Positions 1-7,913 of a DNA stretch of 37,800 bases are shown piece by piece. The notes beneath the pieces are model-generated. The model did not search any database, was not told the origin of the DNA, and saw only the letters and a list, made by a program, of their open reading frames with translations. Numbering within the stretch: position 1 is the first letter of the stretch; the number at the start of each line of letters is the position of its first letter. The position numbers and the translations under genes are program-made. Origin of the DNA: Cyanobacteriota bacterium SRBZ.bins.94.201705 (GTDB lineage: Bacteria > Cyanobacteriota > Cyanobacteriia > Cyanobacteriales > Cyanobacteriaceae). The stretch lies in NCBI GenBank assembly GCA_030549855.1, contig JAUQQP010000043.1:1-37800 (forward strand), written 5' to 3'.

Positions 1-190
1 TGGTTTACTGGTGTCTGCCTTGCCTTGTAGTTACTACCAAGGGAAGGCATGATGGTTTACTGGTGTCTGCCTTGTCTTGTAGTTACTACCAAGGGGAAGC
101 ATTGTGGTTTACTGGTGTCTGTCTTGCCTTAATAGTTACTGCCAAGGGGAAGCATTGTGGTTTACTGGTGTCTGTCTGCCTGACAACTAC
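1..190. repeat. 52-bp tandem repeat array, about 3.5 copies
   Basis: Units begin with TGGTTTACTGGTGTCTG at 1, 53, 105 and 158, giving periods of 52, 52 and 53 bases; the last copy fades after about 185. Copies differ at only a few positions. The array begins at the window edge and probably continues outside. The period is not a multiple of three, so this is unlikely to be a coding expansion. Confidence 0.9.
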
Positions 191-1546
191 TTCCCCGGGT
201 TAACCTCTCTTTTCCCCTTGCTGTCTGCTGTTATTCTGATATCTTTGTAAGACGAAGATTACTATTAGATTCTGCCATTTTAAACCAGTAAGAAATTTCC
301 TCTATTTGGCGGCAAACATCCCAGTAGCCATAAGTAAGTATCATTAATTGGTTGCCTGACGTTTGTGTCGGTTGTCAGTAAAGGTGTCTTTCGCCTCCTG
401 TAGGCAGTTGTCGGCTGCAAAAAAGCCAACAAAACCCTCCACTGGTATGCCAGACATCTGCCACTATTTCTAGAGGTTTATTCTTCACCATATGCTATCC
501 CCTGATGCCTGAAGGAAGCCTATACTCTCTCCAGGTTTTATGCTATTTTTTCCACCAGGAAGACATTTCCTCCACTAGGGGTATCCTCCCGGCTGTTATG
601 AAACTCTACTAGGGTTTTTTCTAGTCTAATCCCTCTGAATTCCTCTGCCAAACAGTCAACATCCTTATACACTTTTCACCAGACAGTCTAGTCGGTTTCC
701 CAGTTGCTACCCCAACAGCCATCTCCATTTGTCTCAGGCATACTCGTTTTTCTCGCCAGTCTGACTGCCTGCGGCTACTGTCTACCATTACCACAAGGCA
801 AAAATATCTAGTCAATTCCATCCCTTGACAGGGGCTAGTGGGCAGACTAAAATTGGCATGTTATTATAAATACTCTTGCCAGCAGCCTTAGACGACTGGA
901 AAACATCTTCGTCTGGCAAAGACTGCAGTCAGTTGCTAAATGTTTATATTGACTACTGGAGTGTGGAAATGCCTCTAACCAATCATTCCGTGTTTTGCGT
1001 TTGTTTTGATTGACGGTATAATTCCCCCCTACGGCTTTTGTCGGCAAGAATATTCCTAACAACTGTTTCCAGTTTTTTAAATTAAAGTTTATCAGTTTGA
1101 CTGCCTTTGTTGTCTGCCAGGGAAAACGGAAACCAGAAGATAAGTCAGCTGATTAGATGTTTGTGTCAGTTATTTAGTAAATATACCCCCTACAATTGCC
1201 TATAATTTTCTCAAGCTGACTAGACTACTTACCGGCTTAATTTTCCCTCCTAGAATATTCCTCTTTCCACTTCTTCCCTGCCGTTGCCGTTAGTGGGGTT
1301 ACAGAAAGACAATAAAATAGTACACTCAACAACTTTTGGGTTTGTGAAAAGCAAAAAATAGTATCTTTCTATCACTGTCATCCCACTAATAGAGTCACAC
1401 CACAGATGTCAGCTTTATAAAAGGCAAAAAGAGAGTATCATTCCATAACCATCATTGAATTCCAGGAAGGAAAAAACCGAATATCACTTGACAGGGGTTG
1501 TTAGTTTAACTTTGTTGTCTGCCATTTCATTCATACAGGCAAAAGC

Positions 1547-1615
1547 CTTATTAGATTTTTCCAAGGTAAAAGGGATATCAGTTAGCCTTGAGACGTTTAT
1601 CCCTGCCGTTGGAAA
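1547..1615 (-). repeat. Protein-like 69-base repeat, copy A
   Basis: Read on the minus strand this gives 23 codons with the motif FPTAGINVSRLTDIPF followed by a K-S-N-K end. Copies at 2534-2602 and 2656-2724 align without gaps. Differences between this copy and the one at 2656-2724 fall mostly in third codon positions (10 of 18 by hand count), which is what former coding sequence would show. No intact gene surrounds it. Confidence 0.55.
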
Positions 1616-1754
1616 TAAACTGCAACCACCTTTTTTAGACAGAGATATTCAATTGCAGCATAACAGTGGCGACTAAGGCTTTGTATTTAGTAGTGGTTAT
1701 TAGTGGTTAGCAGGTTTATCCCCCAAGGCAAAAAATCCTCCTCTACCCCAAAAA

Positions 1755-1990
1755 CCATTCCTCCAGTAGACATTTTGGTTTCCTGACAGTTACCACAAAG
1801 ATAGGCATTGTAGTTTTTGATGTCTACCTTTGCCTGTGGTTACCTGCCAAAAGCATTATAGTTTTCTGATGTTTCTCTTAGCTATAGTCACTGTCTAGAG
1901 AGGGTAGGCATTGTGGTTTTTCCATGTCTCTTTTGGCTTATAGTTGCTTCAAGGGGAGATATTGTAGTTTTCTGATGTCTATCCCTTCTC
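1755..1990. repeat. Older degenerate array of the 52-bp repeat
   Basis: A GCATTGTAG/GTGGTTTT...GATGTCT motif recurs at about 1804, 1852, 1907 and 1958, spaced 48, 55 and 51 bases. It resembles the unit of the array at 1-190 (GGCAT, then GTGGTTTACTGGTGTCTGCC) but with many substitutions and small indels. This looks like a decayed copy of the same array. Confidence 0.65.
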
Positions 1991-2533
1991 ACAGTTACTC
2001 CCCCCCCGGCGAAAGACATCTCCCCTAGTGTTTGCTGTTAGTCTAATTATCACACCTGCATTGCTTGGATTGCTTTTTTTATAAGAAAGTATCCCAGTGT
2101 AGGGTTTAATCGGTTTCCTCAGTTGGTATTCCCTCCCCTGACAGTTGCCTCTATTTCTTTCACACTTTACACCCCTATCCCTGCTAGTCTTACCCCCCTG
2201 TGTCTTCACACAAAGGCCAAAATACTCCCCGTTTTATACTGAAAATAGTAATTATTTTTATAATGTTTGTCTCAACTTAAGGTAAAAATAACCCCCACCA
2301 TGGCTTTCCCTTCCGGCTTTAAACTATCCCCCATCAGTTTATTTAATCCTCCCTCGCGGTTGCTTGCCATCGTCACTGCCGGATTACAGAAAGGCAAAAA
2401 TATCTGTTACAAGACTGTCATTGAGAAAACACCCCCTGACAACTACTACCTTCCCCAATAGACATTTTTCAATCTAATTCTTTCCTTTTGCCATTGGATA
2501 AGACTTTCCAGGGGAAAAGGGAATACCAGTTGC

Positions 2534-2602
2534 TAGACGGGATTTCCCAAGGGTAAGAGGAATTTTAGTCAGTTTGTCGCTGTTTATCTTAACCGTTGAA
2601 AA
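2534..2602 (-). repeat. Protein-like 69-base repeat, copy C
   Basis: Minus-strand reading gives FSTVKINSDKLTKIPLTLGK then S-R-L. It aligns without gaps to the copies at 1547-1615 and 2656-2724. Against the latter, 13 of 27 differences are at third codon positions by hand count. The frame is broken soon after on both sides. Confidence 0.55.
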
Positions 2603-2655
2603 CATCCCGATAACCACCTAAGACAGAAACATTCAATTCCCGCAATAACCTCCCC

Positions 2656-2724
2656 CTTCTGAGATTTTGCCAAAGCAAAAGGAATACTAGTCAGGCTTGA
2701 TATGTTGATGCCAACTGTTGAAAA
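2656..2724 (-). repeat. Protein-like 69-base repeat, copy B
   Basis: Minus-strand reading gives FSTVGINISSLTSIPFALAK then S-Q-K. It is preceded in the same frame by K-L-L-T-G, resembling the L-L-S-G motif common on the plus strand of the right-hand desert. It lies in a 69-codon open frame (2584-2793) that I do not regard as a functional gene. Confidence 0.55.
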
Positions 2725-3477
2725 TCTCTCAACAACTACCCCGGTTAGCAGTTTCACCGATTTTGCCAGCCGTTGCAGAGAGGCAAAAAACACCTTCCAA
2801 CACCCATTGGAATCAGCCTATGGCGATGGTAACCCTCTGATAACTGCTATTATGCTGTCTAAGGAGTGTGTGTCGTCAGTCTAAATACTCTTGTCAGTTA
2901 TTGTGGCAAATAAGCCAAAAATGGCAAGAAGTGGTGGCATTAATAGACAGTTGCCGGTTTCACGCCGCAAAAAATACATCTCACAGACTCTTCTAGTCTT
3001 CCGGGGGAAAAATATTTCCCAAGGCGAAAAAAAGGCAGAAAAACATCCACCCACAAAAACATACCCCCAGTCGGTTTCCAGGGGTGATTATATACTATAC
3101 TGGGACAATCTCGCCTGGTATTCTTCACCGGGATAGGCCATGTTAGAATGAATAAACCACTACTATACCACCAGTACAGATTCCCTGTCCAATGTTTTTT
3201 CTAATATTTGTCTGTTGGAAGGGGGATTAGTTTTATCGTGTCTGTCTGGAGTGTAAGCAAAAACCCCCCGACAATTGCCTTTCTCCCTTTAGACTATTTC
3301 CTACTAGGATTTGTTGCCATAAAACCCTACATTACCCCGGTTGCCAGCTGTCACTGGCTGTTGTCTGTTGGTGTAGGAATCGGTTGTCTGACATCTATCT
3401 GAATCGATAGGGGGAAGATAAACCCCATTTTACCACCCTCCAAAAGGCAAGCCTCCTGCTTCTTACATACCTAATCT

Positions 3478-3528
3478 TTATCCCCCATCCCCTATCCCCT
3501 ACCTCCTATCCCTCCCTATCCCCTCAAC
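3478..3528 (-). other. Possible G-quadruplex tract at gene 3' end
   Basis: The plus strand is a run of CCCC/CCC blocks separated by TAT, AT or TACCT; the minus strand therefore has six or more G-runs of three to five within about 45 bases. It overlaps the 3' end of the phosphorylase-fold gene. Such a tract could fold as a G-quadruplex in the transcript; this is prediction only. Confidence 0.35.
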
Positions 3529-4208
3529 TGCTTCACAACTGCTTCTAGTTTTTTCAGGCTTATGATACTATTTCTGATAAGTGTGATTCCCTTTGCCGGT
3601 TGTTTTAAAAAGGCAAAAAACACTCCCACTCCATCCAGTCTTCCCGTAGCAGTGATAGCCTGGTTTAACTGAGGAAGATTATCATCCACCCCATCGCTAA
3701 TAACTCTGACAACCGCCGCAGTGGCAAAATAACTTAAAATGGCAAAACTTTCCATATCTACTACCACAGCCTGAGACTGTTGAAAAAGTTTTTTTTTCTG
3801 GCTAGACTCTGAAAGTAAAATGTCACTGGTAATCCCCCTGACTGCCGAAGCATTTATTCGTCTGACAAGATAGTCTTTTAGCCTCTCATTACAGGATTTA
3901 GTGATTAACTCCCCTTTCTCTAAATAACAACAACTGTCATAAACTACCACATCCCCCACCAAGTATTCTTTTGACAAACTCCCCGCCAATCCCAGCAGTA
4001 TAACTGGTTTGTTTCTGTCTATATTCGATGTCTCCAAAAAGCGATATACTGCCTGGATGCCTATGGGTATGGGGATGATTCTGTCATATAGACTTGTATT
4101 CCTCAAACCACGTTTTACTGTTTTATACTCAGCCCCATTACAGACTAGAATTATAAAGCTGTCAGTCACTGGCATTGAATAATTACATCGGGAAACGACA
4201 ACAGGCAT
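3516..4208 (-). CDS. Nucleoside phosphorylase / nucleosidase-fold protein
   Basis: A 230-residue protein that looks like the PNP/UDP-phosphorylase superfamily (purine nucleoside phosphorylase, MTA/SAH nucleosidase and the hopanoid-associated HpnG-type members). The diagnostic pieces are GLAGS at 73-77 (phosphate/ribose loop position), VVVDMESFAI near 148-157 with the ribose-binding glutamate of the D-M-E-S motif, and RVISDGVDD at 168-176. The substrate cannot be read from the sequence; a related cyanobacterial group is annotated only as phosphorylase. The first ATG is used; a second Met at residue 12 is an equally possible start because neither has a clear ribosome binding site. It lies 137 bases downstream of the DALR gene on the same strand. 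Confidence 0.8.
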   Translation of the reverse strand: MPVVVSRCNYSMPVTDSFIILVCNGAEYKTVKRGLRNTSLYDRIIPIPIGIQAVYRFLETSNIDRNKPVILLGLAGSLSKEYLVGDVVVYDSCCYLEKGELITKSCNERLKDYLVRRINASAVRGITSDILLSESSQKKKLFQQSQAVVVDMESFAILSYFATAAVVRVISDGVDDNLPQLNQAITATGRLDGVGVFFAFLKQPAKGITLIRNSIISLKKLEAVVKQLRG

Positions 4209-4345
4209 ATAGTAGTATAAGACACAACAGATGACCTGGCTTGTTTTTTGGTAAAATCAAACATGCAACTGTAGGGGTAGGTCTAGTGCTGATACAAAAA
4301 CTGACACAAATCCCCCACCCGACTCTTCAAATCCAAAACAGGTTT

Positions 4346-5161
4346 TTAAATCTCAGGGGGCAATTGGGTGTGGTAGTGGTGATAGACTAGAAACTGATAG
4401 AATCTAAGGGCAATAACCAACAATCCCAGTCTGGCAATAGATATATTCTTGTGTTTTTTGAGAGTTTCTCCCCAGATTCGACAATGACACTCTACATCTA
4501 AAATGGCCTTACCTAGATTGTCAATAGTGGCAAGAGAAAAACTAATTTGCTTGTATATCATTTCACTTATTTTGACTATTTGCCTCACCAAGAAAGCCTC
4601 ATAAGAGTCTGATAAATCTAGACAGGTGTAGTCGATGGGGGTAGGTTTTAACAGCTGCCACTGGTTGACTGGGAAATCCGGATTATCCAAAACAATCAAT
4701 TGTTGTAAATGGGCATCCCTTAGGATGGAACAACAACGAGCATGGGTATAATAGTGGATAAACTGCAATTTCTTCTGCTTATTGCTGTGGGTGATGGTAG
4801 CCTTGGCTGTGGCAGTGGGGTTGTAGTAATCAGTTATTCTAGTTAATGAGATAACTGCATTCAGCCATTGACTAATAACAGGGGGATATAGGGTAAACTC
4901 CAACCAGGCGTCATGGGATATAGTAGCCTTGATGTGGAAGAGACTATAGTGTTGTTGACAGAAAAGACAAATTTTTTGGAGGGAGGATAACGGCAAAAAA
5001 TTCCCTAAGGGAGTCTTATAGGTAAAGGAAGTTGTATCCCGAGATAAACAGAGGGGAAGATTAGAAGGGATGTCGGTAGAGGGGAGAGACTGAAAAATCA
5101 AGTTGTAGATAATCCCACTCAGACAGTAGGGGGAAAATGGATGAGAAAAACTGGCAGACAT
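4346..5161 (-). CDS. Stand-alone DALR anticodon-binding domain protein
   Basis: A 271-residue protein whose second half resembles the C-terminal DALR anticodon-binding domain of class I arginyl-tRNA synthetases: YTHARCCSILR at 138-148 matches the usual Y-A-H-A-R-x-x-S-I-L-R helix, and RLGLLVIALRFYQFL at 244-258 matches the closing helix. There is no HIGH or KMSKS catalytic motif and no room for a synthetase core, so it is not an active ArgS. Cyanobacteria are known to carry such orphan DALR proteins; their role is not established. It could bind tRNA or an ArgS partner, which is inference. Its start lies at the decayed end of the hydrolase pseudogene, on the same strand. Confidence 0.75.
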   Translation of the reverse strand: MSASFSHPFSPYCLSGIIYNLIFQSLPSTDIPSNLPLCLSRDTTSFTYKTPLGNFLPLSSLQKICLFCQQHYSLFHIKATISHDAWLEFTLYPPVISQWLNAVISLTRITDYYNPTATAKATITHSNKQKKLQFIHYYTHARCCSILRDAHLQQLIVLDNPDFPVNQWQLLKPTPIDYTCLDLSDSYEAFLVRQIVKISEMIYKQISFSLATIDNLGKAILDVECHCRIWGETLKKHKNISIARLGLLVIALRFYQFLVYHHYHTQLPPEI

Positions 5162-5164
5162 ATA

Positions 5165-5880
5165 CCAGCATTAGTGAAATCAGATAAACTCAGTGACGAG
5201 GAATTGAGAAAGTCTATGACGGCATTGATATATTGACTTGACGCCTCTAGTAGGGGGAAAATGTCAGGTGTTGGGTATTCCGTGATAGACAATATTTTCC
5301 CTGTTTAAAGCCACCACTTCCTTGGCAACAGAGGCAGGCATCATTTTGTCTTTTTCCCCGGAAATCGTTAAAGTGGGGGAGAAATTTGGGCAAAACGACG
5401 AGGCATTATCTCCACATTTCCCCGATTAACGGCAGAAAAAATAGTGTTAATAGCTGCCTTTTCTTCTGCCAAGAGAAAATACTCCAAAAACCCTGAATAA
5501 ACCCCCTCTCTGGGTAGAGGCTGGTGGAAAAACCTAGACATAAAAATCCCGTTAGCAAAGAAGAATTTTAAAAGCCACTGCCCCCAGCATTTTACCACAA
5601 AAATCCTCGCCTTGTAGAAAAGATTAAAGGCAACGGGATTATAAGTGTAACTGCCATTATAAACTAGAATAGCCCTTTATACTTTTTCTGGCACAATGTT
5701 TTTCTGGCACAATAGTAAGAAATGTTAAGGCAATAGAGTGGGCATGAAGATAAACCCTGTCTAAATCAAATGCCTCAAGGCAGCAGATACAAATCCTCCC
5801 TAAAAAGTCATAGTCGGCAGCTAATACATTTTCAATATCACGCAAGCGACGACAACCTCCAAGGGAGAAACCGTCACTGG
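5165..5880 (-). pseudogene. Decayed alpha/beta-hydrolase
   Basis: The minus strand shows the remains of an alpha/beta-hydrolase broken over three frames. About 5845-5657 encodes FDLDRVYLHAHSIALTF, corresponding to the strand and nucleophile elbow (normally G-H-S-x-G). About 5680-5375 encodes a cap-like part and MPRRFAQIS. After a shift in a C-run near 5380 comes PTLTISGEKDKMMPASVAKE, the typical acid-residue strand, then NIVYHGIPNT, a TGA where G is expected, and H-F-P with the catalytic histidine. Another C-run shift near 5255 restores LLEASSQYINAVIDFL. At least one nonsense change and about three frameshifts are needed, so the gene is dead unless the sequence is faulty. The N-terminal part upstream of 5880 is not recognisable. 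Confidence 0.8.
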
Positions 5881-6110
5881 CTTACAAGAAAGGAGTTAGA
5901 ATGGCCACTCCCCCCTGATGACTAACCCCCCACATTCTTTACTAAACCCTGTTGCCGTGAAATTGACATAATCCCCTCCTAGCTTACCTCCCCATGACTG
6001 TATATGGAAGGGGAAAATGTTTAACAGCACTGGGGAGAAGGGGGGAAAAGGGGTTAGAATAGGATCGAGTGAATGTATAAGCGGTTTTGTCGGGGGGTAA
6101 GGAGAGTGAG
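5881..6110. other. Intergenic, nothing recognised
   Basis: Short spacer between the hydrolase pseudogene and nblA. It contains no frame or RNA I can support. Confidence 0.5.
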
Positions 6111-6118
6111 GAAAAACA

Positions 6119-6143
6119 TCCTACCCCTTTTTTCGGGGTTTTG
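6119..6143 (-). terminator. Likely terminator of nblA
   Basis: On the minus strand ACCCC-GAAAAAA-GGGGT forms a five-pair stem (6123-6139), followed after a few bases by ATGTTTTT. It is just downstream of the nblA stop. Confidence 0.5.
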
Positions 6144-6311
6144 TTAGACATTTTTGAGAATCTGCTTGATAAGATTGTCTTTTACCATCATTTGACGGAA
6201 AAGCTCAATCAGATACTCTTGTGCCTCCTCTTTACTCAGTTTTTTTACTTGCTCCTTCAACACCTGCAACTTAAACTGTTGTTCTAGAGTGAGATTCCCT
6301 GATAGTTCCAT
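6144..6311 (-). CDS. nblA: Phycobilisome degradation protein NblA
   Basis: A 55-residue protein of the NblA family, the small helical adaptor that targets phycobilisomes for Clp-dependent breakdown under nutrient starvation. The family signature is clear: LTLEQQFKLQVLKEQVKKLS, then the conserved EEAQEYLIELFRQMMVKDN block. Usual length is about 55-65 residues. An in-frame ATG five codons upstream (6326) would give 60 residues, but the inner ATG at 6311 has GGAGGG seven bases before it, so I prefer it. It stands alone between the hydrolase pseudogene and the M48 protease. No NtcA box (GTA-N8-TAC) was seen upstream. Confidence 0.88.
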   Translation of the reverse strand: MELSGNLTLEQQFKLQVLKEQVKKLSKEEAQEYLIELFRQMMVKDNLIKQILKNV

Positions 6312-6340
6312 ATCCCATCCCTCCATTTAGCCTGTTATTT

Positions 6341-6386
6341 TTAAGCTAACACATGGATATTAAAACGTCAACTTTGTCAAGTATTC
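6341..6386 (-). promoter_or_regulatory. Candidate nblA promoter
   Basis: On the minus strand TTGACG is followed by a 17-base spacer and TAGCTT, about 30 bases before the nblA start region. The -35 matches consensus at five of six positions; the -10 is weak. Prediction only. Confidence 0.35.
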
Positions 6387-6484
6387 TGTCTTTTATTTTA
6401 CATTTTTTAATATTATTCTTTACTAAATTTAACACGCTGGCGAAAAAAAAAGGACAACAGGGTGTACAATGGACTAGAGACGCC

Positions 6485-7327
6485 TTAACGAGGCCGGAGA
6501 GAACGGGTACGGTAACGGTAGTAATTCTCGTCCAAACCATCTCCTTGATAGGCGAGGTGGGAGGGGATTTTCTGTTGTAAAGCCTTTGCCCTTTCTACGG
6601 CGGCAGGATGTGTACTAAGCCAGGAGGGGAAATTGTTTTTACTTCGCTGGGCTAGTTTATTCATGAAATCAACCATAGCACCTGGGGCGTAACCAGCAGC
6701 CTGTAGCATTTCCAAACCCAAACTGTCGGCTTCCATTTCGTCTTTGCGGCTATAGGGGAGGCTGACGGCAAGAGTAACCCCCAATTGTACCAGTTTGGAC
6801 TGTTCCAGGCCAGCTGCTGTTAACAAACCCTGAGTAATTGCCTGTTGCTGTAATTTCTTTTGGGAGTGACGTGCTACTATATGTCCTATTTCATGAGCAA
6901 TTACACTAGCTAATTGTGCCTCATTGTCTGCGGCGGCAATCAATCCCGTATTCAGGTAGACAAACCCCCCCATAGTGGCAAAAGCATTGATTTGGGAGTC
7001 GTCTACTACCTCAAAACTATAGGGCAGATTTGGCCTTTTACTCACCTTTGCCAGTCGCCCCCCTATTTCCGCCACATAGGCTGCTAGTTCCGGGTCCTGG
7101 TATAATCTTATCTTACCCTGGGATAATAGTCCTTCTCGGATACGTTTGCCTATTTCTACCTCTTGTTTCTCGGAAAGGTTGCTGATTTGAATAAACTGAA
7201 TCCCCCTAAATATCAACTCTCCCCAGGGTATTGCCTGACTTACTTGAAGGTTGGTGACGACAATACTGATGGCAATGGTGAGGGATACGAGACAGTAAAA
7301 CAGACTTTTTCGATACTTTTTTTTCAT
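6485..7327 (-). CDS. M48-family zinc metalloprotease, exported
   Basis: A 280-residue M48 peptidase of the BepA/YfgC-like type. Residues 1-32 form a signal peptide or membrane anchor (basic MKKKYRK, hydrophobic stretch, then an S-Q-A-like site). The zinc motif HEIGH is at 145-149, with the third ligand in EMEAD (197-201) and the conserved WLSTHP at 236-241 that closes the active site in this group. Relatives act in periplasmic protein quality control and outer-membrane assembly; here that role is inference. Start ATG is preceded by AGGGGG. There are no tetratricopeptide repeats after the protease domain, unlike E. coli BepA. Confidence 0.9.
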   Translation of the reverse strand: MKKKYRKSLFYCLVSLTIAISIVVTNLQVSQAIPWGELIFRGIQFIQISNLSEKQEVEIGKRIREGLLSQGKIRLYQDPELAAYVAEIGGRLAKVSKRPNLPYSFEVVDDSQINAFATMGGFVYLNTGLIAAADNEAQLASVIAHEIGHIVARHSQKKLQQQAITQGLLTAAGLEQSKLVQLGVTLAVSLPYSRKDEMEADSLGLEMLQAAGYAPGAMVDFMNKLAQRSKNNFPSWLSTHPAAVERAKALQQKIPSHLAYQGDGLDENYYRYRTRSLRPR

Positions 7328-7392
7328 GGCATTTTCCCCCTAAACCCTAGGCCAGCCGACGTATTATTACCAACAAAAGTTCCCTTCTCCCC

Positions 7393-7671
7393 TTATTTTT
7401 TATTCATATACTCATCCACAATCTGGTCTGCCCTTTTGTTATTATATTTTGTATTCCTTAAACCCTCTAAATTTACAGAGCCTATTAGGACACTATTGAT
7501 TGTAGTCCTAGTGTTATAACTCCACTGTTTGAGAGGAGAGGGCAAAAATTTGTCTCCATAAGCAATAAAAATGAGAACATAAATAGGGCCAAATTTCATC
7601 AAAGCCACACCGAGACTGCGCATCAAACTGCCAAAGCCGTTAAAAAAAGACAGAGTAAAGCCCTTCCTCAT
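7393..7671 (-). CDS. Small conserved-type membrane protein, unknown function
   Basis: A 92-residue protein with one hydrophobic segment (about residues 20-40, SLGVALMKFGPIYVLIFIAY) preceded by MRKGFTLSFFNGFGSLMR and followed by a polar tail rich in N, T, K and R. GGAG lies eight bases before the ATG, which supports translation. It is on the same strand as the M48 protease, 65 bases upstream of it, so the two may be co-transcribed. I do not recognise a family; its style is that of small conserved cyanobacterial proteins, but this cannot be confirmed here. Confidence 0.65.
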   Translation of the reverse strand: MRKGFTLSFFNGFGSLMRSLGVALMKFGPIYVLIFIAYGDKFLPSPLKQWSYNTRTTINSVLIGSVNLEGLRNTKYNNKRADQIVDEYMNKK

Positions 7672-7819
7672 CTCTTTTTCTCCCCAAAATCTCTACCTAT
7701 AGGATAACAAAAATTTTCGTTAATTTTCTTAAAATAGGGTCCAAATAGGCAGATGGGTAAGGGACACAGCCAGGTATTAAACTCAATAACAGTGGTAGTT
7801 AACCAGTTCCATTAGGGTA

Positions 7820-7825
7820 TATAAT
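7820..7825 (+). promoter_or_regulatory. Possible -10 box upstream of the phosphatase gene
   Basis: A TATAAT hexamer about 90 bases before the start of the response-regulator phosphatase. No good -35 lies at the usual distance, so the support is weak. Confidence 0.25.
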
Positions 7826-7913
7826 TGTCTGTCAGGAGCCACCGTGGAATGATTTTGTTTTTGTACTCTCTCGGAAGAAAATTTTATCATCCTCTTTGCC
7901 CGTGTGCCTTTCC

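Larger units (their letters stand above)
1..3515. repeat. Left gene desert of decayed short repeats
   Basis: No intact gene is supported in this stretch. The given strand is visibly pyrimidine-rich and is built from recurring words such as TGTCTGCC, CAGTTGCC and AGGCAAAAA. Open frames are all under about 80 codons and none matches a family I know. Copies of a 69-base element on the minus strand (1547-1615, 2534-2602, 2656-2724) can be aligned without gaps and read as similar peptides. A tandem 52-bp array sits at the left edge and an older version near 1755-1990. I see no transposase, terminal inverted repeat or RNA gene. That it is repeat-derived is seen directly; that it was once coding is inference. 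Confidence 0.75.

Noticed and set aside
1-190. Possible CRISPR array
   Set aside because: The units are contiguous 52-bp tandem copies with no unique spacers, and no cas genes are present.
7163-7519. 118-codon plus-strand frame
   Set aside because: Antisense to the M48 protease and its upstream neighbour, both with clear family or ribosome-site support.
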